Shown: positions 35,477 through 45,156 of the stretch, in pieces
How positions within the stretch are numbered: the stretch's first letter is position 1
How the letters are laid out: each line of letters opens with the position of its first letter
Program-made: the position numbers and the translations under genes
Notes under the pieces: generated by a model
Databases searched by the model: none
Told to the model about the DNA's origin: nothing
What the model saw: the letters and a program-made list of their open reading frames with translations, nothing else
Source: Flavobacteriaceae bacterium PS02336
Lineage (GTDB): Bacteria; Bacteroidota; Bacteroidia; Flavobacteriales; Flavobacteriaceae
Assembly (NCBI GenBank): GCA_029960065.1
Contig: JASCOF010000001.1
Span: 1,240,001 to 1,304,000, forward strand
Direction: 5' to 3'
DNA: 64,000 nt

Positions 35477-36232
35477 ATGGAAGACTCATTGAAGGAACTT
35501 GTTTTAGAATTTTCTAAAATAGCTTGGAATGAATATTTGCCGCACCTGTCAATTGATTGCGCTGTTTTTGGCTACAATGCTTCTAATATGAAAGTATTAT
35601 TGGTAAAACTAAAAGATCAGGAACTTTGGTCATTGCCGGGCGGATATATTAGAAAAGAGGAAGATATAAAAGAAGCCGCGAAAAGAATTCTGGCAGACAG
35701 AACTGGCGCAAATGATATTTATTTACAGCAGTTTAGTGTTTTTGCAGATGCCAATAGAAGTGAAGATTTTTTTAAGGATTATGAAGAGGGGTTGTGGAAT
35801 AAACAGCGTTTTATTTCTTTAGGTTTTTATGCTTTGGCTGATTATGAAAAAGTAAATCCTGTTATAGATGTTTTTTCAAGTGTCTGCGAATGGATCGATA
35901 TTAATTCCCTTCCTAACATGATGATGGATCATCAAATTATTTTAGATCAGGCACTATTAAATCTTCGTAAGGAACTTAATTATAAACCTATCGGCTATAA
36001 TCTTCTTCCCGACGAATTTACAATGCCAGAATTGCAGAGACTTTATGAAATCATTCTTGGTAAAAAACTAATTAGGGGGAATTTTTACAGAAAAATGATT
36101 GGTTATGATATTTTGGATAAAATGAATGAACCAAGAATGGATGGAAAAGCACATAAAGCACCGCATATTTACAGGTTTAATGTCGAGAAATATAATATTG
36201 CTCTTCAGGATGGACTTAAAGAAGGTTGGTAG
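35477..36232 (+). CDS. Nudix-derived winged-helix regulator (NrtR-like)
   Basis: Encodes 251 residues. Residues about 22-135 form a Nudix domain (LSIDCAVFGYNASNMKVLLV, LWSLPGGYIRKEEDIKEAA). The Nudix box reads KRILADRTG where active enzymes have REUXEE, so the catalytic glutamates are lost. The C-terminal part (LPDEFTMPELQRLYEIILGK, RGNFYRKMIGYDIL) is a winged helix. This is the architecture of NrtR-type ligand-sensing repressors. It closes the AKR-cupin gene run and may regulate it together with the AraC protein. Confidence 0.87.
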   Translation: MEDSLKELVLEFSKIAWNEYLPHLSIDCAVFGYNASNMKVLLVKLKDQELWSLPGGYIRKEEDIKEAAKRILADRTGANDIYLQQFSVFADANRSEDFFKDYEEGLWNKQRFISLGFYALADYEKVNPVIDVFSSVCEWIDINSLPNMMMDHQIILDQALLNLRKELNYKPIGYNLLPDEFTMPELQRLYEIILGKKLIRGNFYRKMIGYDILDKMNEPRMDGKAHKAPHIYRFNVEKYNIALQDGLKEGW

Positions 36233-37315
36233 ATTACAATGCTACAAATATTATGGAGGTTTTGAAAAGATTGTTATACTTAAGGTAGAATTGTCTTTCT
36301 TTTGGCACTTTAGGAAGTAACTCCATTACAGGGATATCATTGGAAATATTATAAATATTTTTTTATCGGTTAAATATTATGATTATAAAAGCGGCTCAAA
36401 AAAATACGATAATCCATACAGCGTTATTAAGATTAGTAAAGTCCCAGACAACCTAAGCTAATAGACAAAATTCCAAATACAAAATAATTCGATTTATCTA
36501 TTTGAAATACTTCACGTCCATTAAAGGTACCGCTACGATTCTAGTGGCAACAATCACGTATTAAAGAGCCATTTTTTCTTCACGCTTATAGATTTTAGAA
36601 AATAAACGAACAATAACTTAATGATGATTCTTATCAATTTGAAATTTTCTTAGAAAATAAAATAATTATCGTTAAATTTTATTCTTACAAAATTTGACGA
36701 TTGTTCGCCGTGGATGATTATAAGCTTTTTATCTGAAAATTTATTTTAACAGTATTTTAATGCCACAGAAAAAATGTTAATAATTATCTCGTCGTAATTT
36801 TTATTCAATACTTGTTAATGCTTTTTGTAATTAGTTAGTCTAGATTAGGATATCACTACACTTAAAGTATTAATATCTTTTTCCTTTATAAGGACTTAAA
36901 GTTTTGATTATAAATAAAATGTAATATGAGTATTATTACCTGTAAGATTACGTATAAATACTTGATTTTCAAGTAGATATAACGATGCTTTCTTTTTATT
37001 TGTAATATTGTATTGAAAATCAATACCTTAAAGATTAAGATCGTAGAAGAAATGATTATTAAGACTTATGTTTTGTTTTTTTGCTTGTAAAATGTCTGTG
37101 CAGGAATTGATAATATTGTCACTAAAGATCTATAAGACAAAAGATTCAGATACTGTAATAGTTCCCTTATCTGTTAGCAATATTTTTTACGTTAAATAAC
37201 ATCTTATTTTTTTTTGCTGAAACCTATAGCTGTCGAATGTTTTGGATTTTCCTAGGCTTTAAGAGTTTAAACACTTTTAAAAAAACATAGTATAATTAAT
37301 TAAAATACAAATTAT
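36233..37315. other. 1.08-kb AT-rich non-coding stretch ahead of the accessory island
   Basis: No credible gene in any frame. The first 80 bases hold a partial copy of a dispersed repeat (see 36243-36312). Position 36952-36969 carries an 18-base motif (GTATAAATACTTGATTTT) that recurs at 46481-46498 on the far side of the island. The rest is AT-rich and probably decayed DNA plus the promoter of the gene at 37316. Confidence 0.6.
36243..36312 (+). repeat. Partial copy of a dispersed repeat
   Basis: TACAAATATTATGGAGG, TTTTGAAAAGATTGTTATAC and AATTGTCTTTCTTTTGGC align with the second half of the two larger copies at 56586-56840 and 59773-60024. Diverged but collinear. Confidence 0.6.
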
Positions 37316-38809
37316 ATGTTTAATAATGTAGTCCTCGATGTAGCAATAGGGTTAGTGTTTATTTATCTATTGTATAGTTTATTGGCAACAGCAATTAATG
37401 AGTTCATTGCAATGATTTTTGCTTATAGACACCGAATGCTTGAAAAAGGTATTGAGCAAATGCTGGATGGAAAAAATTACAGTTATTATTGGTGGGATAA
37501 AGTTTATAATTTCATTTTGTATTTATTTAGCGGCAAACCAACTGGAAAAACAGCCAAACAAAATGGAAAAATAATAAAATTATTTAAAAAAGAACCGATA
37601 GTTTTTTTCAATACCGATGCAAATCAAATAGACATTTCTAAAACTTATAATTACTATGATAAAAGATCAAAATTAAGTGATAAAGAAAATTTGTACGCTG
37701 CTAAGATAATTAATCATCCACTTTATCGTAGAAAATCTGAACAGTCTTTATTATATAATAAACCAGCCTATCTCACAGCTTCAGCTTTTTCTGATATTCT
37801 ATTTGACGTTTTAAGTAACAGGCAGTCAAAATTAGATGCTGCACCAATATTGATGGATACTATTAAAAAATTTGTCAAAGATAAAATTAATAACAATGAT
37901 GATTTAAAGAGTATTTTGAATATCTACATTGAACAAGCAAATGGAGATGTACAAAAATTCAAACTACTGCTTGAAGATTGGTTCGACGACAGCATGAACC
38001 GTGTAAGCGGATGGTATAAACGACAGGCGACCAAAATATTGTTTTTGATAGGTATTATATTGGCTTTTGCTTTTAATGTAAGTACCATCGAAATTGTTCA
38101 CAAATTATCGGTGAATAAAGATTTACGTGAAGCCACAGCACAAGTTGCTACAAGGTACGTACAAAGCAAAAATTCGCAAGAAGTTAAGTCAAAAGTTAAA
38201 GATGAATCGGTTAAGTCAAAAGTTAAAGATGATTCTGTTAATCAAGAGTTTAGTAAGGAAGAGGCAGAGCAACGACTAAAAGATATTAAGACTTTTTATA
38301 ATGACACCCTTGCAAAAGTAAATACTATGATGGGGTTAGGCTGGGGTGATTTTGGTTATAAGAGTTCCATAATAGAAAAAAGGAAAAATGATTCAATACG
38401 TTTTCAAGGATATATAAATAATAGAAAAACAAGGATGATTTATTTTACTAAAGTTTATAAAGGAGAAAAAAATGTTTGCTATTTGAAAGTCCCTCAAGAC
38501 AAGGACGAGGTATTAAAAGAATTTAAAACTTATTTGGATTCAAAATATAAACTTAATGGGAAAGCTACTTTTTGGGAAATGATAGTCTATATTTTCCGTC
38601 ATCTTACATTCATTGATTTTATTGGGTTTATTCTCACCGCCTTAGCCATTACTCTAGGAGCTCCTTTCTGGTTTGACTTGTTAAACAAATTTGTGAACAT
38701 ACGAGCGGGAGGTAATAAGCCTGCCGAAGATAAAACAGCCTCTTCTACAACTACTGTTTCCAAAACAGTAACATTAAATCAAAAACAAGATCCTAAATCT
38801 TTTGCGTAA
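37316..38809 (+). CDS. Membrane protein of unknown function (first gene of island cassette)
   Basis: Encodes 497 residues. Membrane segments lie at about 8-38 (VLDVAIGLVFIYLLYSLLAT), 240-262 (ILFLIGIILAFAFNV) and 440-465 (FIGFILTALAITLGAPFWFD). Between the first two is a cytoplasmic domain ending in WFDDSMNRVSGWYKRQATK, a block I recall from uncharacterised membrane proteins near peptidases or phospholipases. A 27-base tandem duplication gives repeated VKSKVKDxS units near residue 290. Its TAA overlaps the ATG of the S8 protease gene by one base (TAATG), so the two are translationally coupled. Function unknown. Confidence 0.75.
   Translation: MFNNVVLDVAIGLVFIYLLYSLLATAINEFIAMIFAYRHRMLEKGIEQMLDGKNYSYYWWDKVYNFILYLFSGKPTGKTAKQNGKIIKLFKKEPIVFFNTDANQIDISKTYNYYDKRSKLSDKENLYAAKIINHPLYRRKSEQSLLYNKPAYLTASAFSDILFDVLSNRQSKLDAAPILMDTIKKFVKDKINNNDDLKSILNIYIEQANGDVQKFKLLLEDWFDDSMNRVSGWYKRQATKILFLIGIILAFAFNVSTIEIVHKLSVNKDLREATAQVATRYVQSKNSQEVKSKVKDESVKSKVKDDSVNQEFSKEEAEQRLKDIKTFYNDTLAKVNTMMGLGWGDFGYKSSIIEKRKNDSIRFQGYINNRKTRMIYFTKVYKGEKNVCYLKVPQDKDEVLKEFKTYLDSKYKLNGKATFWEMIVYIFRHLTFIDFIGFILTALAITLGAPFWFDLLNKFVNIRAGGNKPAEDKTASSTTTVSKTVTLNQKQDPKSFA
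38183..38236 (+). repeat. 27-base tandem duplication inside the membrane-protein gene
   Basis: Two adjacent 27-base units (38183-38209 and 38210-38236) differ at only two positions near their ends. They keep frame and encode VKSKVKDES/VKSKVKDDS in the hydrophilic domain. A recent in-frame expansion. Confidence 0.85.
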
Positions 38810-39960
38810 TGTTGAGAGAATATATAGTAACGAAAGAATTACTGAATATCCGTAGCCGACCTACAGAAGAAAGTGACTTTAAAGGTGATTTAAAGTTAAA
38901 TAGCAACGTGTGGCTTGACGATCAGGAAATTCTTGGAACAGTACCGCTGGGAGGAGAAACAAATAGATGGTTGGTTTATAATACAACATCGTTTGTATCA
39001 AAAGACGGATTACGGGTTAAGGGTTACGAGGATAAAAAAGCTGAGTTTGTAAAGGATCAGGGTTTTTCTCACCTGCATAATAGCAACCTAGACGAAAACC
39101 AGTGGAATGTGAGTTGGGGGAATATTTTTCTTGATATATGGAAGATATGGAGAGATTACAAAACAAAAGGGGAACTCATAGAGGTAGCAATAATTGATTC
39201 AGGCATAGGACGTAACGTTTTAGACTTAGATAATGTAAAGAATAAGATTTACGCACCACAAGATGGAGGAAGTTCAGTGGATGAAGTTGGACATGGAACC
39301 CTTACAGCAGGGATTATCGGTGCAACAGGAAAATTAACCATTTATGGGATAGCGCCCAATTGTCAATTGACCATAATTAAAAGAGAAGGAGTAGATGGAC
39401 TACTGTCTGAGGAATTTGATTACAAGTCTCTTAAAGCTGTTGGGAAAAATATTGATATTCTTAACATTAGTTCTGAATTTGTAACTAATTCAAAGCGCAT
39501 TTTTGATGAGCTAACTCGGATTGCGAATCAAGGAACATTAATTGTTGTTGCTGCTGGTGATGGAATATCTAAATTAAATAATAATATATTTCCTGCCAAT
39601 CATCCCAATGTTATTTCTATAACCGCATTAGATAAGAAAAGTAATTTATATTTTCAAGCTTTGTTTAATCAAAATACAAAATGGATAATTCCAGGAGAGC
39701 AATTGCTCTCATGTGACCAATTTGGTACTCGTAGTTTTCATGATGCAACAAGCGCAGCCACTCCATTTATGAGTGGAATTTTATGTCTTTGTTTAAGTTT
39801 TAACAAGATAAATGGTCTAGGTCTTACGAACACTCGTATTCTTGAAATTTTAAAAAATAATTCAACAGAAATATCATCCGAAATTGACAATAAGAAAGTA
39901 TCATTTTGTTTACCAAATCTTATAAGTACCTTTTTGGAACTGCACTCTCATATAAAATAA
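38809..39960 (+). CDS. Subtilisin-like (S8) serine peptidase with Asp at the oxyanion site
   Basis: Encodes 383 residues. Residues 8-70 look like a bacterial SH3 domain (LLNIRSRPTEESDF). The S8 triad follows: Asp130 (AIIDSGIG), His162 (VGHGTLTAGIIG) and Ser315 (ATSAATPFMSG). The usual oxyanion Asn in AAGN is Asp251 (VVAAGDGIS). There is no signal peptide or propeptide, which points to a cytoplasmic or non-classically located protease. One-base overlap with the upstream membrane-protein gene suggests joint function. Family firm; activity uncertain because of the Asn-to-Asp change. Confidence 0.88.
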   Translation: MLREYIVTKELLNIRSRPTEESDFKGDLKLNSNVWLDDQEILGTVPLGGETNRWLVYNTTSFVSKDGLRVKGYEDKKAEFVKDQGFSHLHNSNLDENQWNVSWGNIFLDIWKIWRDYKTKGELIEVAIIDSGIGRNVLDLDNVKNKIYAPQDGGSSVDEVGHGTLTAGIIGATGKLTIYGIAPNCQLTIIKREGVDGLLSEEFDYKSLKAVGKNIDILNISSEFVTNSKRIFDELTRIANQGTLIVVAAGDGISKLNNNIFPANHPNVISITALDKKSNLYFQALFNQNTKWIIPGEQLLSCDQFGTRSFHDATSAATPFMSGILCLCLSFNKINGLGLTNTRILEILKNNSTEISSEIDNKKVSFCLPNLISTFLELHSHIK

Positions 39961-39971
39961 AAATATTAGTT

Positions 39972-42056
39972 ATGAAAAAAGTAACGTATATCTTCTTATT
40001 GTTTTTTTTAACATTAAAACAAAGTTATTCACAGACATTCTATGATGCATTAAGACTCAAATCATATTTGTCTTCAATAGATGGAAAATTCAAAAATACA
40101 ACTAGTTCACGTGATGAAATTGCGGCTATATTACGAAATTACTCTTCTAATGTCATAAAAAATAATGCAGCATCAACCGTCGCAACAGTAATGCACGATT
40201 TTGACAATAATTTATTTCTGAAACCATTCATACCAGGAGGTTACTATGCTGGTGGTGTGGCAGGTACAAGTGGACTAATTGGATCAATTGGAGGCCTCGA
40301 TGTCACTGCTTTTGCTGACGGTCTCGCTCAATTTTTAGTGGAAAGAACCAAAGAGGAACTAAATGAAGCTTTTTTTAGAAAATTTGCCGCCTTCTTAAAC
40401 TATTACCCCGAGTTTAAAACCCTATTCCCCAATACTAATGTGTTTGTAAACAGTTTTAATTCTTGGGAGTACGCCAACCTTATAAATACACTAAGGGAAG
40501 CTTTTGATAAGGATATTAAAGAGCTTTTATCAAATTTTATTAAATTAAAGGATTTGACAAATGCTGATTGTCCCCAAAAAGATGAAAATGGGAATAAAGA
40601 TAAGTTGTGTGATGAGTGTGCAGAGCGAATGAACAGCATCAGCGATTTTTTCAAATCAAACGGTGGATTGTTTTTGCTTGCAGGAGTACAAATAGGTAGT
40701 GGCATTTTACAAAACCAAAAAATACCAGATATAATCAATTCTGTTACACAAAATGATTTTTTATTAGGTTATACTAATAGAGCAAATCCTGCATTAGAAT
40801 CCGATTTGAAAAACAGTCTGAAACTCTTAAATATTATCAGTTTAAGTTTAAAAAGCAACGAAACGGGAAGACATTACATTACTGAAGCTGAATTTAAGCT
40901 ACTTAAAGACGATGCTGTTTTGCAACAACTATACCTCGGTTTATTATACCAGCAAATTGCAAATGCCCAAATTAAAATAAATGAAGTTACTGTTACAGAT
41001 GTAATTAAGCCAGGCAATGTAGCAGGTGTAATAAATTATTGTACTAATTTATTTAATGAAAGCAAGAATCTGCAGACAGCATTTAATAATTTGTCAACCC
41101 ATAAATTAGAAGGCAAAACAGATCTGAGTGTGGATTATTCAAATATTTTTGAAACTACTAACAAGCTTTTTCAAGCAGTTTCTGCAACAAATATTATTGA
41201 TCCACGATTGCAATGCCCAAAAGAGCTAAACGAGGCATTTAACATATCTTCAAAAACACTTCAAATAGCACATGATATAGCGGTAAGAAATTATAATGCA
41301 GCTGTTGTGGGGACCCTAAAACTGATACATGATCAGGCTGATAAATACAACACAACCCACACAGACTCCCGTGTTCCTGATTTTGCAGCTACTTTTTTGA
41401 AATATGGTTCTTTTGCATCTAATGTTGTTCTTTCGAAAGATCCTGAAGAGGTTAAGGAAGCAATAAAATCATTTGCATTGCCAGCTGGAAGCTCGTCTAT
41501 TAAAAAACACACTCAGTTCAATATTTCAGTAAATGCTTATACTGGATTTGTTTATGGAAGGATTCGTGAAAAAGATTCGATAAATACTTATACGATAAAA
41601 GCTTCAGACGGCAAAGATAGCATTGTTGGTATTAAAAAATTACAAGCAATTGGAGTGTTTGCACCTGTTGGAATTGGTTTAAATTGGGGGCTAGGATGGA
41701 GATATAGAAACCCATGGTCACTATCTGCTTTTGTTTCTCTTATCGACATTGGGGCTATTGTAGGCTATCGTTTTATTACTGATGAAGGAGAACTAAGTAA
41801 TAAGTTTAAAGTAAATCTTTCTAATATTTTTGCTCCAGGATGCAATATTATTTTGGGATTACCGAATATGCCTTTATCAGTAGGAGCTGGTGTTCAGTAT
41901 ATTCCTACATTGCAAAGAGACCAGTCTTCAAATGAGTTTTTTAATCTTGATCATTCAGGTTTACGATACCAAGTGTTTATTGCTTTGGATTTACCATTAT
42001 TAAATATTCATACAAGTAAAGCTAATTTACTGTACCGAAAAAAAATTAAAAGATGA
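39972..42056 (+). CDS. Secreted, probably outer-membrane, protein of unknown function
   Basis: Encodes 694 residues from MKKVTYIFLLFFLTLKQSYS; the longer frame from 39906 overlaps the protease gene and is rejected. A signal peptide is followed by a helical region (residues 20-480) with a Cys cluster (ADCPQKDENG...LCDECAE). The C-terminal 170 residues alternate aromatic and small residues (VFAPVGIGLNWGLGWRYRNP, VGAGVQYIPTLQRD) like an outer-membrane beta-barrel. No family recognised. Overlaps the next microprotein gene by ATGA. Part of the island cassette. Confidence 0.75.
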   Translation: MKKVTYIFLLFFLTLKQSYSQTFYDALRLKSYLSSIDGKFKNTTSSRDEIAAILRNYSSNVIKNNAASTVATVMHDFDNNLFLKPFIPGGYYAGGVAGTSGLIGSIGGLDVTAFADGLAQFLVERTKEELNEAFFRKFAAFLNYYPEFKTLFPNTNVFVNSFNSWEYANLINTLREAFDKDIKELLSNFIKLKDLTNADCPQKDENGNKDKLCDECAERMNSISDFFKSNGGLFLLAGVQIGSGILQNQKIPDIINSVTQNDFLLGYTNRANPALESDLKNSLKLLNIISLSLKSNETGRHYITEAEFKLLKDDAVLQQLYLGLLYQQIANAQIKINEVTVTDVIKPGNVAGVINYCTNLFNESKNLQTAFNNLSTHKLEGKTDLSVDYSNIFETTNKLFQAVSATNIIDPRLQCPKELNEAFNISSKTLQIAHDIAVRNYNAAVVGTLKLIHDQADKYNTTHTDSRVPDFAATFLKYGSFASNVVLSKDPEEVKEAIKSFALPAGSSSIKKHTQFNISVNAYTGFVYGRIREKDSINTYTIKASDGKDSIVGIKKLQAIGVFAPVGIGLNWGLGWRYRNPWSLSAFVSLIDIGAIVGYRFITDEGELSNKFKVNLSNIFAPGCNIILGLPNMPLSVGAGVQYIPTLQRDQSSNEFFNLDHSGLRYQVFIALDLPLLNIHTSKANLLYRKKIKR

Positions 42057-42142
42057 AAAAAAATAAAAATGATATAAGGCTATTTGTAGTGTTTATTATT
42101 AGTTCTTTATTGATCTTCTTTTTTATTTATTATACAAATTAA
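42053..42142 (+). CDS. 29-aa single-pass membrane microprotein
   Basis: The ATG at 42053 overlaps the preceding gene's TGA (ATGA). The peptide reads MKKNKNDIRLFVVFIISSLL and then IFFFIYYTN: a short basic N-terminus and one hydrophobic helix, the shape of a translated membrane microprotein. The tight overlap argues for coupled translation. It might regulate or anchor the cassette's products. Too short for family assignment; could be a chance frame. Confidence 0.5.
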   Translation: MKKNKNDIRLFVVFIISSLLIFFFIYYTN

Positions 42143-42210
42143 AGTTTTAAGGAGATAGAAACATATAATTGTCCTAGCCTGAAATAACCATACACAAAAA
42201 AAGCATAACT

Positions 42211-44484
42211 ATGAAAGAAGTAGATAATCATAATTCAGAACTTTCTTTGGACGACTTTAGACTGGCGGTTGCTCCCCTTATAGAATACCTGCAGCAAAGC
42301 AATAAATCTACAGGCTCCGATACTATTTCTTCTGATAAAGTGAAAAATGAATATTCAAGAAAATCCCCATTGGTGATTTCTGATGTTGTGGATGTCAATG
42401 GCAGTCAATATGTAGATCTTGTTCAAGAGGGTGGAGGCGTGCATGGTATCGCCTTAGCAGGATATACCTATGTGCTTGAAAAAATGGGAGTAGCATTTAT
42501 GAAAATGGCGGGTACAAGTGCAGGAGCAATAAATACATTGCTGTTAAGTGCAGTATCAACACAGGCTGAAATTATTAAGATGCAAAAATGCATAGATGTA
42601 AACGATATGTCTAAGATGGATAAATGGAATACGGCATTGCAATTCCGTCCCCATAGTGTTAGAGTAGAGGATTATTATGAAACGCGTTCAGAAAAACTAC
42701 TAGAATATTTATCCAAAAAAAAGTTGAGTGATCTTGTAGATGGACATATACGTTGGCGAACACTATTATTGAACTTATTTCAAAACACCGTTAATGTCAA
42801 ATCAATTTCTGACTATTTAAATAGAATGAAAATTTATGTCCTAATTGCACTTACATCTATAATTCTATTAATAATAGCTGCATCGGGATTAATATTTGTA
42901 TGTTGTAATAATTGGATACAAACTACATTGCAATGGACTACTGCTATTTCTATTGCAATTATTTTTTTAACTGTAAGCTTTTTAATTGGGCAATTCGTAT
43001 TGGGAAGATTGTTGTATAAACATGCGGAACGTTTTGGAATAAATCCAGGTAAAGATTTTGAAGATTGGCTTGAAATAATACTGGCAGAAAATGGCATAAA
43101 GACGGTTTCACATCTTAAAAGTAAATTACAATTGGAAAGAGAATGTCTTCGACCAAAATATGCTCCAATTAATACTGTTGATAAAAATCCAGACATCAAT
43201 AATAGTGACGAGAAACATGAAAAACTATATGTTCAAGAAAGCAGACACTTGCTTAATAAAATAGATATTATTAAAAGTGGTTTAGGAAAACTGATTGATA
43301 AAGATCGGCTTAAAGAAATGTCGTACGTTGAAGTAGAAGAGGCGAAAGAACTTCATGCAGAGACAATAGATAAACTAATTAATATTTCAAAGAAAATTGT
43401 TCCTGAACAAGAAGATAGAATACATTTAGCCGCATATTTGTTACCTGTCTTTCAAAGGGTAATTGCACAAGATTTTCTTTTAGATGAATTTTTAAAAGAA
43501 AATTTACGTATGCAAAACTATCATTCAAGCAATGCCTCAACAGAGGAAGAGACAAAAAATGCATTTGATAAAGAATTAGCTATTGTAAGTTCGGATATAA
43601 CCAACGGCATAAAGGTTGAATTTCCTGCAATGCATAAAATGTACTGGGGAGAAGATTTCAGTATTTCACCTGCCCGTTATGTAAGAGCTTCAATGTCTGT
43701 TCATTTTTTCTTTAAACCTTTCCAAGTAAATTATATGCGTTCTCAAAAAGAAGTAATTGAAAAGGAGTGGCGTAATTTATTGAACATTAATAAGCGACTT
43801 GAAGAAAAAGATACTGCTGCTCTAATGGTAGATGGCGGTATGTTATCAAATTTTCCTGTCAATATTTTTTACAATGCTTCTTCACCTGTACCGGTAAAGC
43901 CAACAGTAGGTGTAAAACTTGAATTTGAGGATGATGCTACAGCAAGAACTATAGATTCTATGGGGAAACTTGTAGGGGCAATGATTTCTACAATGCGTTA
44001 TTTTTACGACCGCGATTTCATTTCCAAGCATAATATTTTTAAAAAGACGGTAAGAAGTATCGATACTGGAGCTATTAACTGGCTCAATTTTAATTTAACT
44101 GATGAAGATAAAATTGAATTGTTCTTTAGAGGTGCTTTGACTGCCGCAATTTTTTTGGTAAAGAATAATGATTTACAGCAACGGGCCAAGGATATGCAAT
44201 ATCTAGTAAGCTGCGGAACAGCTGTAACCTACCGCGGAAAAAAATTATGTATTTATCCAGATATTAGTTCATGTGATTTTAAAACAGAAGATTATAGTTC
44301 TGAGGATGTTTCATTCAATTGGGAAACATTCAAACTTGATAGAATATTATTTATTGGTGAGGCGATTACAACTAAGAATCGTTTAAAACGAAAAGCGAGC
44401 TTTGGTATAATACCTGATAAAAAATCGGATATGGCTGAACCGTCTCCAGATAAAAAATCAAAAAATACAGATAACGAGAAATAG
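42211..44484 (+). CDS. Patatin-like phospholipase with internal membrane segments
   Basis: Encodes 757 residues. Patatin elements: glycine-rich oxyanion loop VQEGGGVHGIALAGY (71-85), nucleophile Ser103 in GTSAGAINTLL, and catalytic Asp541 in MVDGGMLSNFPVN. Between them is a very long insertion (about 200-480) with two membrane helices (IYVLIALTSIILLIIAASGL near 206-230, and near 243-266) and a helical region. There is no signal peptide, so the active site likely faces the cytoplasm at the inner membrane. It would hydrolyse membrane phospholipids. Patatins are common effectors of anti-phage systems; such a role here is inference. Confidence 0.88.
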   Translation: MKEVDNHNSELSLDDFRLAVAPLIEYLQQSNKSTGSDTISSDKVKNEYSRKSPLVISDVVDVNGSQYVDLVQEGGGVHGIALAGYTYVLEKMGVAFMKMAGTSAGAINTLLLSAVSTQAEIIKMQKCIDVNDMSKMDKWNTALQFRPHSVRVEDYYETRSEKLLEYLSKKKLSDLVDGHIRWRTLLLNLFQNTVNVKSISDYLNRMKIYVLIALTSIILLIIAASGLIFVCCNNWIQTTLQWTTAISIAIIFLTVSFLIGQFVLGRLLYKHAERFGINPGKDFEDWLEIILAENGIKTVSHLKSKLQLERECLRPKYAPINTVDKNPDINNSDEKHEKLYVQESRHLLNKIDIIKSGLGKLIDKDRLKEMSYVEVEEAKELHAETIDKLINISKKIVPEQEDRIHLAAYLLPVFQRVIAQDFLLDEFLKENLRMQNYHSSNASTEEETKNAFDKELAIVSSDITNGIKVEFPAMHKMYWGEDFSISPARYVRASMSVHFFFKPFQVNYMRSQKEVIEKEWRNLLNINKRLEEKDTAALMVDGGMLSNFPVNIFYNASSPVPVKPTVGVKLEFEDDATARTIDSMGKLVGAMISTMRYFYDRDFISKHNIFKKTVRSIDTGAINWLNFNLTDEDKIELFFRGALTAAIFLVKNNDLQQRAKDMQYLVSCGTAVTYRGKKLCIYPDISSCDFKTEDYSSEDVSFNWETFKLDRILFIGEAITTKNRLKRKASFGIIPDKKSDMAEPSPDKKSKNTDNEK

Positions 44485-44518
44485 AAATTAAATTACTAAT
44501 ACATTAAGTGTTTTAGAT

Positions 44519-45106
44519 ATGGAAAATAAAGTAATCCAATATTGTTTTACAATTTATTGTCCTGATAATTTATTGTTATGGGCAATGTTTATATGTTTTT
44601 TGGGCGCATTATTTATTGGAAGAATCATGTTTAGCGCCAATAAATTTATCCTGAATAAATCAGGTAAAAGTATTTCTATTATGCAATTGGAAGTACCAAA
44701 GTCATATGTGACTTTTAAAGAGTTACTTGATGACATGACAGAAAAAGCAAAAAGTGCTGTAAGTTTAAATCTCAAGTTAGACTATATTTTTATGGTTTTT
44801 CTATATCCACTTATGTTTCTTTTAGCTACATATATCTTACATAAGACCGATATGTCACAGATATGGAAATCAGGATTGAATTTTATTCGTTTTTTACCTT
44901 TTATAACTTGGTTATTTGATATTGCAGAAAATAAAATAACCTTTTCAGCCATTTCTCAAGCTAGTAAAATGAAAATTTTGTGGCTGAGATTGGTCTCTTT
45001 TTCGAAATGGATAACAGGCTTATTATATCTACTTTTTTTAATAGTTATGTGGGTAGTCTGGTTGTTTAATAAAGATGAATTGAGAAGCGTATTTTTTTGT
45101 AATTGA
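44519..45106 (+). CDS. Multi-pass membrane protein of the patatin cassette
   Basis: Encodes 195 residues with about four membrane segments (LLWAMFICFLGALFIGRIMF; LDYIFMVFLYPLMFLLATYI; LNFIRFLPFITWLFDIAEN; WITGLLYLLFLIVMWVVWLF). No family recognised. It begins 34 bases after the patatin stop on the same strand and probably ends the transcript. Role unknown; perhaps a partner or immunity-like component of the phospholipase. Confidence 0.7.
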   Translation: MENKVIQYCFTIYCPDNLLLWAMFICFLGALFIGRIMFSANKFILNKSGKSISIMQLEVPKSYVTFKELLDDMTEKAKSAVSLNLKLDYIFMVFLYPLMFLLATYILHKTDMSQIWKSGLNFIRFLPFITWLFDIAENKITFSAISQASKMKILWLRLVSFSKWITGLLYLLFLIVMWVVWLFNKDELRSVFFCN

Positions 45107-45156
45107 ATTGATTAAATATTTGTTTCGTATTATTACATTCTCTGTCATAATAAGCT

